Shown here: one piece after another, positions 6,442-10,958 of the stretch
Layout: the number at the start of each line of letters is the position of its first letter
Position numbering within the stretch: position 1 is the first letter of the stretch
DNA from: Candidatus Sumerlaeota bacterium
Lineage (GTDB): Bacteria; Sumerlaeota; Sumerlaeia; UBA8349
Assembly: GCA_003501375.1 (NCBI GenBank)
Contig: DNPO01000130.1
Coordinates: 1 to 10,958, forward strand
DNA: 10,958 nt
Direction: 5' to 3'
Program-made: the position numbers and the translations under genes
Notes under the pieces: generated by a model
Told to the model about the DNA's origin: nothing
The model's input: only the letters and a program-made list of their open reading frames with translations
Databases searched by the model: none

Positions 6442-6470
6442 CACTCAACTGGTAAAAGGTCCAAAAAACC

Positions 6471-7445
6471 ATGAAAGTTGTCGAAACCTTTGGCCTGTCC
6501 AAAACATACGTGCAGGACGTTTTGGGCACCGAATACGGACGCATCAAGTTTCGCTTGCGTAACCGTAAGGTGGACGCTCTGAAAGACCTATCATTCTCGG
6601 TCGAACAGGGCGAAATTTTTGGTTTGCTTGGCCCCAATGGCGCGGGCAAAACCACCACCATCAAAATCCTTATGGGCATCCACTTCGCCAGTCGGGGAAC
6701 GGCCACCCTGATGGGACGACCCTTGGGCGATTTGGAAGTAAAGCGTCGTATTGGTTTTCTGCCCGAAAATCCGTACTTCTACGACTACCTGAAAGGGTAC
6801 GAGTTCCTTCAGTACTACGGCCAACTCTACGGCATGCCCAAACGCCGTCTGAACGCCCGCATTGAAGAACTGCTCGACCTTGTCGGTCTTTCCCACGCGG
6901 CCAACCTGCCGCTCAAGGGCTATTCCAAGGGAATGAACCAGCGTATCGGTCTGGCACAGTCGCTTCTGAACGACCCGCAGTTGGTCATTCTGGACGAACC
7001 GCAATCTGGCCTTGACCCGCTGGGCCGCAAGGAAGTCCGCGACATCATCCTGAAACTCAAGGAAGAAGGCCGCACGGTTCTTTTCTCTTCGCACATTCTT
7101 TCCGATGCGGAAATGATCTGCGACCGCGTGGCGATTCTGTTCAAGGGCGAACTGATCAACATCGGGCGCATGAACGAGTTGCTTTCGGCGAAGACCTACC
7201 AGTACGAACTAATCGTATCCGGCCTGCAAGCCGACAAAATGGATGCGTTGAAAAAAGGCGCCAGCAAGGTGTTAGACGCCAACCATGAATCGATGCTGAT
7301 CTATACGGAAGAAGCGCAGGCGCAGGAAGCGATTCGCACAGCCATCCAGCATGGTGGCGCTATCCGCAGTTTGACCCCGCGTACCGAAACGCTGGAAGAA
7401 TACTTTATTCGGAACGTCAAAAAAGGAGGCGAAAAACGCGCATGA
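6471..7445 (+). CDS. ABC transporter ATP-binding protein
   Basis: 324 residues; the nucleotide-binding subunit that powers an export-type ABC-2 transporter at the inner face of the membrane. Walker A is GPNGAGKTT (54-62). The Q-loop region reads GFLPENPYFY. The signature is YSKGMNQR (about 151-158), the variant common in the NatA/Nos-like branch. Walker B is LVILDEP (171-177), followed by the D-loop SGLDP, and the H-loop is His208 in SSHILSDAE. Residues 13-35 add a basic segment before the core domain, and about 230-324 form the regulatory extension typical of this group. AAGG lies 11 nt ahead of the ATG. The stop overlaps the permease start (ATGA), so the two are translationally coupled. Substrate is not deducible. 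Confidence 0.97.
   Translation: MKVVETFGLSKTYVQDVLGTEYGRIKFRLRNRKVDALKDLSFSVEQGEIFGLLGPNGAGKTTTIKILMGIHFASRGTATLMGRPLGDLEVKRRIGFLPENPYFYDYLKGYEFLQYYGQLYGMPKRRLNARIEELLDLVGLSHAANLPLKGYSKGMNQRIGLAQSLLNDPQLVILDEPQSGLDPLGRKEVRDIILKLKEEGRTVLFSSHILSDAEMICDRVAILFKGELINIGRMNELLSAKTYQYELIVSGLQADKMDALKKGASKVLDANHESMLIYTEEAQAQEAIRTAIQHGGAIRSLTPRTETLEEYFIRNVKKGGEKRA
7423..7429 (+). promoter_or_regulatory. Strong Shine-Dalgarno for the permease gene
   Basis: AAGGAGG inside the end of the ATPase gene, 12 nt before the permease ATG (7442). It fixes that start and is the best ribosome-binding site in the window. Confidence 0.75.
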
Positions 7446-8653
7446 GCGACAACGCCACCCTCCCCACCCTTGAAAAACTGGAAGTAGCTTCGTGGCGGGA
7501 TAAGATTTTCCCGCTGGCCTTGTGGGCCATTATCCTCGGACTGCTTTTCCGTCCCCTGCTTTGGAACGATTGGCTACAGATCAAAGCCGCAATCAATCCG
7601 GCAGCGCTTTCGTATTCCTGGAAGTTGCTTGGCATGGATATCCTTTGTGTTGGTATTGTTTTTGTCGTATTGTATTGGTTGATCCTGGGGCGTATTGGTT
7701 TCATCGCACTCAACACCTTCCGTGAGGCCGTACGTAACCGCATCCTTTACTTCATCCTGTTCTTTGCCATTGTTCTCATGATGGCATCGGGCGTGGTGAA
7801 GGAACTGGCTATTTCCGCGTCTACCCGCATTGTGACCGACATTGGTCTTACCTCCATCAGCTTCTTTGGCTTGATGGCAGCCGTGTTCGCGGGTATTTCG
7901 CTGGTGTACAACGAATTGGAACGCAAGACGATTTACACCATCGTTTCTAAGCCCGTTCACCGTTATCAGTTCTTGCTGGGCAAGTACTTCGGGCTGCTCC
8001 TGACGATTTATGTGATTGTTGCGATCATGTCCCTCTTCTTCTTCTTGGTATTCAACTACCAGGCGAACACTTCGGATGAAGTGCTGGAGAAAGTGCTTTA
8101 CGCAACCAACACCTCGGGGCAGATGCAAATGGTAGATCATCCGGGCTTGGTGAAGGCGGTTTTTCTGCTGAAGGCAGTGGTTAAGTCGTTTGGGCAATCC
8201 GTTGGCAACCTGTTTGGCTTTGCCACCGGAGCGGTGTCACCCAATCTGTTGGTTGCCATTGCGCTGATCGGCCTGCGGCTGATGATTGTTACGGCGATTG
8301 CGGTGTTCTTCTCCTCCTTCTCGACGCCAGCGCTTAGCGCAGTTTTCACCGTCATGCTCTTTATGGCGGGAACGCTGAACGAAGATATTTTGCGCTTTGG
8401 TATGCACTTGCGGGAAACTGCAATAAAAGAGGCTGCAGGCGCTGCTATTCCGCTGGCCGCATACATCAAGGTAAACCTCGCTTACCTTGCCGCGCTTGTC
8501 GTCCCCAATCTGGATAGTCTGGATGTCAACTCGGAAATCCTTCATGGAGACAAGGTGAATGTCTGGCGCTTTTCCGTGCTGTATGCCTTTAGTTATACGG
8601 GCATTGTGCTCCTGGGAGCCATTTTGATCTTCCGCAAGAGGAACTTCAAATAA
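7442..8653 (+). CDS. ABC-2 type transporter permease
   Basis: 403 residues with seven or eight hydrophobic segments, at roughly 22-42, 63-90, 100-118, 135-156, 180-206, 265-300, 302-318 and 382-398. It is the membrane channel partner of the ATPase encoded just upstream. Family landmarks are IALNTFREAVRNRILYFILF (87-106), which begins the conserved ABC-2 permease core, and YNELERKTIYTIVSKPVHR with FLLGKYFGL, the cytoplasmic loop that contacts the ATPase in NosY/GldF-like permeases. A soluble stretch of about 60 residues between segments 5 and 6 probably faces the periplasm. The start overlaps the ATPase stop by 4 bp, and the stop shares one base with the next ATG (TAATG), so the three genes form one operon. 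Exported substrate unknown. Confidence 0.95.
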   Translation: MSDNATLPTLEKLEVASWRDKIFPLALWAIILGLLFRPLLWNDWLQIKAAINPAALSYSWKLLGMDILCVGIVFVVLYWLILGRIGFIALNTFREAVRNRILYFILFFAIVLMMASGVVKELAISASTRIVTDIGLTSISFFGLMAAVFAGISLVYNELERKTIYTIVSKPVHRYQFLLGKYFGLLLTIYVIVAIMSLFFFLVFNYQANTSDEVLEKVLYATNTSGQMQMVDHPGLVKAVFLLKAVVKSFGQSVGNLFGFATGAVSPNLLVAIALIGLRLMIVTAIAVFFSSFSTPALSAVFTVMLFMAGTLNEDILRFGMHLRETAIKEAAGAAIPLAAYIKVNLAYLAALVVPNLDSLDVNSEILHGDKVNVWRFSVLYAFSYTGIVLLGAILIFRKRNFK

Positions 8654-9954
8654 TGAAGGCCGTGCGCATTCTCAGTTTCTGCTTGCTGTTCCTTGCCTTT
8701 GGCGGGATGGCATTTTACTTGCAAGCCAAGCACTTGCAAACGATCAGCCGTGATCGGCCGTATCGCGACAGCATGGTGTTGCCACGCAAAGAATTTGTGA
8801 AATACCTGTGTTTTGGATACGACAATTTCTATGCGGACTTTTTGTATATCCGTGCTATCCAGGCATTCGGAGGCCCTTGGCGCCAATTTATTAAGGATGG
8901 CCAAAGCGTCCCTGAAATCTTCGAAACCATTGTCGAACTCGATCCAAGATTTCAAGAAGTTTATGAGTTTGGTTCAATGGTTATCGCGGAAGATGCCAAG
9001 CAACCGCGTCGTGCAATAGAACTGAATGCCATCGGTGTCTTGGCCGATCCCAAGCGTTACAAGCCGGCGTATTGGAATGCTTACATCAGTTGGTGGACGC
9101 TGAAGTCGGCCAACGAAACCAAGTTCTGGGTGGGACGTGCCTCCAAGGCACCAGATTGCCCGGACTATGTGCGCCGCATTATCAACCATGTGGAAAAAGA
9201 AACCGGCCAGTATTCCGCCGCGATGGAACGCTGGATTGCCAGTTACCTGTCTGCTTTCAAGGAGCGCGACGCTCCGATGCAGCAAACTGCCTCGGCGCAG
9301 ATCATTGATATTGCCGACCATTTGTCGCAGGACACCATGCACAAAGCGTTGCAAAAGTACTACGACGAAAACGGGAAAAAGTTGCCGGATAGTTTGGAAG
9401 CATTGGTAGCGCGTGGGTACTTGCAGGATCATACCAATTTCGACACAACAAAACTCCAGGCTATTTTTGATCGTATCGACCCGACCAGCCCGGATGCACA
9501 AAAAACGTTAGCGGGTGTTTCGGCAAAAACGCAGCAAATTATTCAACAGTTGCAACAGCCAGGCCCAGTGCCCAAGGATGCGGTGGAGAGCATTGCCAAC
9601 GATATTACGGTGAAAATGTCAGGGATTCCACCTTATCTTCCAAGCACGAATGATTTGAACATCCCGTATTTTTTACGCAAAGATATTCGGGACAAGCCAG
9701 AGGAGATTGAAGAAGGCTTGAAAAATAAGGCTTTGGTTATGGCTGGCAGGGAAGCCAAGGAGCAGGTACAAAAAGCGCTTAATTTTACGCGCGCTAAAGT
9801 CACGGAGTACAAAAAGACTTTCAAACGCTACCCGCTCAGTTACCAGGAAGCCCAGGGGGCAGAGGGGCTGTCGGCTGTCGATCCTTTCACCGGGAAGTGG
9901 CAGTACAATCCGATTACGGGCGAGGTCAAATCCTTGAAGTTCCCGGAGTTGTAA
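8653..9954 (+). CDS. Membrane-anchored helical-repeat (TPR-like) protein linked to the ABC exporter
   Basis: 433 residues. Residues 5-24 are one uncleaved-looking hydrophobic anchor, so the remainder probably lies in the periplasm. Residues 45-200 are TPR-like: GYDNFYADFLYIRAIQAFGG, then ELDPRFQEVYEFG, then a cluster of paired helices. I recall similar proteins beside ABC-2 exporters in several phyla, without assigned function. The C-terminal half is different: ALQKYYDENGKKLPDSLEAL (232-251) and TEYKKTFKRYPLSYQEA followed by DPFTGKWQYNPITGEV (410 onwards) resemble the globular end of type II secretion pseudopilins (GspG), in two partial copies separated by a glutamine-rich helical stretch. 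Start overlaps the permease stop by one base; a terminator follows within about 10 bp. Probably a periplasmic accessory of the transporter, by inference. Confidence 0.88.
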   Translation: MKAVRILSFCLLFLAFGGMAFYLQAKHLQTISRDRPYRDSMVLPRKEFVKYLCFGYDNFYADFLYIRAIQAFGGPWRQFIKDGQSVPEIFETIVELDPRFQEVYEFGSMVIAEDAKQPRRAIELNAIGVLADPKRYKPAYWNAYISWWTLKSANETKFWVGRASKAPDCPDYVRRIINHVEKETGQYSAAMERWIASYLSAFKERDAPMQQTASAQIIDIADHLSQDTMHKALQKYYDENGKKLPDSLEALVARGYLQDHTNFDTTKLQAIFDRIDPTSPDAQKTLAGVSAKTQQIIQQLQQPGPVPKDAVESIANDITVKMSGIPPYLPSTNDLNIPYFLRKDIRDKPEEIEEGLKNKALVMAGREAKEQVQKALNFTRAKVTEYKKTFKRYPLSYQEAQGAEGLSAVDPFTGKWQYNPITGEVKSLKFPEL

Positions 9955-9964
9955 AAAAACAGAT

Positions 9965-10011
9965 AATAGGCATTAGGCACAAAATAGTGGTCTAATGCCT
10001 ATTGTATTTTT
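9965..10011 (+). terminator. Intrinsic terminator of the ABC operon
   Basis: A perfect 12-bp inverted repeat (9965-9976 with 9992-10003) with a 15-nt loop that adds CAC/GTG pairing, followed by GTATTTTTA. It starts 10 bp after the stop of the TPR-like gene. An A-run on the left side means it could also act on the opposite strand. Confidence 0.85.
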
Positions 10012-10029
10012 ATCTAAGAGCCTGTAAAA

Positions 10030-10128
10030 AAGCCAGTATCGCCCCTTCAGGGCTTGTATTCTTTTTCGAATTGTACCCAGGGCTGCGCTGCGCTTGCCCT
10101 GGGCTATCTCATCACGCCCCGTTGGGGC
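10030..10128. repeat. Hairpin-rich intergenic repeat element
   Basis: Three GC-rich hairpins in about 100 bp: GCCC/GGGC (10041-10044 with 10050-10053, framed by AAGCC/GGCTT), CCCAGGGC/GCCCTGGG (10076-10083 with 10096-10103) and GCCCC/GGGGC (10116-10120 with 10124-10128). It lies between the operon terminator and the promoter of the zinc-ribbon gene. Similar 'GCCCCTTCAGGGC ... CCCAGGGC' elements occur between genes in many Bacteroidota and Planctomycetes-type genomes, from memory. It contains no transposase. Confidence 0.6.
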
Positions 10129-10151
10129 TGACTGCAATACCAAAACAATTT

Positions 10152-10179
10152 TTGACCAAGTAGTGTTAGGGGTTACAAT
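10152..10179 (+). promoter_or_regulatory. Sigma70-like promoter directly before the zinc-ribbon gene
   Basis: TTGACC (10152-10157), 16-nt spacer, TACAAT (10174-10179): 5 of 6 matches to each box. The -10 box ends 3 nt before the ATG at 10183, so the transcript would start at or just inside the codon. AGGGG (10168-10172) lies 10 nt before the ATG and would serve only if transcription begins further upstream. Confidence 0.5.
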
Positions 10180-10182
10180 AAC

Positions 10183-10958
10183 ATGAAACAGCCAGAAGTC
10201 CTCTACTGCCACCGCTGTGGAAAACGCGCCCGACGTTCTGGTGGGTTATGCTGGTATTGCAACGCGGATTTGATCCGTGAGATACGCCCAGCGCGGGCCT
10301 GTCCTTTTTGCGGGGAGGAAATCGCGCAGCAAGCGATCAAATGCCCGCACTGCGCCGAGTTTCTGGATGGGCGTCCCAAACCCAATGCCGCGCCAAACGG
10401 TGGGCAACAAGTAACTTTCGTTATTGACAAAGCCGTTTTTGGAGCAGGGGCTGCGGGTGTTCCGACCGTAACCCAAGTTGTGGGCCAAACGTTAGTAGGG
10501 GGCGCTGGTGCGCCCCTGTCCAATCCCGGGCAAGCGTTGGGTTTTCAAGGAGATGCGTTGCCGCCGCCTGCTGCCGCTGAAATTGCCTATCTGGAAGCGC
10601 GTGCATTGCCCGCTCCAGCGTCCGCAAATGGCAACGCGTTGATTCGGCAAACCAATGTGGTGCGTTCTTCTGGCGCGCCACTAGATGACGATGGTTATTT
10701 GGTAGTTCACGAGCAGCCTGCCGCACCGGTGGTGAAGGCGCGTGTTGTCGAACAACCGGTCATGGTGCCACCGGTTGTCCCGGAAGCAAAACCAGTTGCT
10801 GCACCATCCGCTGAAGTGGCTGCGCCAAGCCGTTACAAAACATGTGTTAATTGCGAGACGGAACTGTTGGCTGGGGACAATTATTGTTTCCATTGTGGAG
10901 CGTTGACACCGGGTGGCAAGGCGTTGCGTCCATTGAAAGACGATGGCAAGTCGAATAC
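10183..10958 (+). CDS. Multi-zinc-ribbon protein (3' end outside window)
   Basis: Open for 258 codons to the right edge with no stop. Three zinc ribbons are visible: Cys9/Cys12 with Cys23/Cys26, Cys40/Cys43 with Cys54/Cys57 (the common CPFCGEEI...IKCPHCAEFLDG form), and Cys221/Cys224 with Cys235/Cys238. Residues 62-215 between ribbons two and three are low-complexity, rich in Ala, Pro, Val and Gly, and probably disordered. No membrane segment has appeared up to residue 258; many such proteins carry one, or another domain, further on. Function cannot be assigned: ribbons of this type bind zinc and often mediate protein or nucleic-acid contacts. Separated from the ABC operon by a terminator and a repeat element, so it is its own transcription unit. 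Confidence 0.85.
   Translation, partial: MKQPEVLYCHRCGKRARRSGGLCWYCNADLIREIRPARACPFCGEEIAQQAIKCPHCAEFLDGRPKPNAAPNGGQQVTFVIDKAVFGAGAAGVPTVTQVVGQTLVGGAGAPLSNPGQALGFQGDALPPPAAAEIAYLEARALPAPASANGNALIRQTNVVRSSGAPLDDDGYLVVHEQPAAPVVKARVVEQPVMVPPVVPEAKPVAAPSAEVAAPSRYKTCVNCETELLAGDNYCFHCGALTPGGKALRPLKDDGKSN
10499..10516. repeat. GC-rich palindrome in the zinc-ribbon linker
   Basis: GGGGCGC (10499-10505) and GCGCCCC (10510-10516) pair perfectly around a 4-nt loop, inside the coding sequence. A second inverted repeat, ACAACCGGT with ACCGGTTGT (10752-10760 and 10770-10778), lies in the same low-complexity linker. Both may be remnants of palindromic repeats tolerated there. Confidence 0.45.

Larger units (their letters stand above)
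6062..6470. other. Divergent intergenic region between yjbQ and the ABC operon
   Basis: A 409-bp stretch without a convincing gene. It holds two outward-facing sigma70-like promoters (listed separately), the yjbQ leader with a short hairpin, and the ABC leader. Between the promoters, TGATGCG (6213-6219) and CGCATCA (6252-6258) form a 7-bp inverted repeat, and the stretch 6270-6320 is AT-rich. I see no riboswitch that I can name. Confidence 0.7.

Noticed and set aside
6419..6553. Small upstream reading frame starting at ATG 6419 and overlapping the ATPase gene.
   Set aside because: No ribosome-binding site, and most of it is an out-of-frame reading of the ATPase start.
9973..10212. A 79-codon minus-strand reading frame across the hairpin repeat.
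   Set aside because: Its sequence is mostly the translation of the GC-rich repeat element, it begins inside the terminator and overlaps the zinc-ribbon start; no domain or ribosome-binding site.

Overview
The window looks like chromosomal DNA of a free-living bacterium with balanced to slightly GC-rich composition, compact same-strand operons, sigma70-type promoters and many short palindromic or periodic repeats. The mix of a NuoG/SfrB-like iron-sulfur protein, a DUF3795 protein, an HDOD/STAS pair and 'TTTCGTG'-type intergenic repeats reminds me of the Planctomycetes-Verrucomicrobia-Lentisphaerota-Kiritimatiellota group. That placement is an impression from gene style and repeats, not proof.

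Left block (1-3542, minus strand). Reading leftwards: methionyl-tRNA synthetase (metG), a 92-residue cysteine-rich DUF3795 protein, then an iron-sulfur electron-transfer protein that runs off the left edge. The last is open over 413 codons but has no stop inside the window. Its GltD-like domain has lost the dinucleotide-binding glycines and most of its length.

Middle block (3747-6061, minus strand). An operon of yjbQ, a STAS-domain protein and an HDOD protein with a degenerate receiver domain, read from a good sigma70-like promoter at 6160-6132. A large imperfect inverted repeat (3575-3729) separates it from metG and may end transcription.

Right block (6471-9954, plus strand). A three-gene operon: ABC-transporter ATPase, multi-spanning permease, and a membrane-anchored helical-repeat protein. 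The genes overlap by a few bases or one base. A sigma70-like promoter (6336-6364) and about 100 nt of leader precede the operon, and a strong intrinsic terminator (9965-10011) follows it. Next come a hairpin-rich repeat element (10030-10128) and a gene for a multi-zinc-ribbon protein that starts at 10183 and leaves the window on the right.

The least conventional signal is a set of short arrays, each of about four 9-bp units (three in one case), with different unit sequences. They lie at 397-432 (inside the iron-sulfur gene), 1257-1292 (intergenic), 1945-1980 (inside the metG linker) and 3615-3641 / 3656-3682 (two arms of the large inverted repeat). Because 9 is a multiple of 3, the two coding copies keep the frame and add three-residue peptide repeats. 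They look like one type of element with variable sequence. I found no tRNA, rRNA, CRISPR array, transposase or phage gene.
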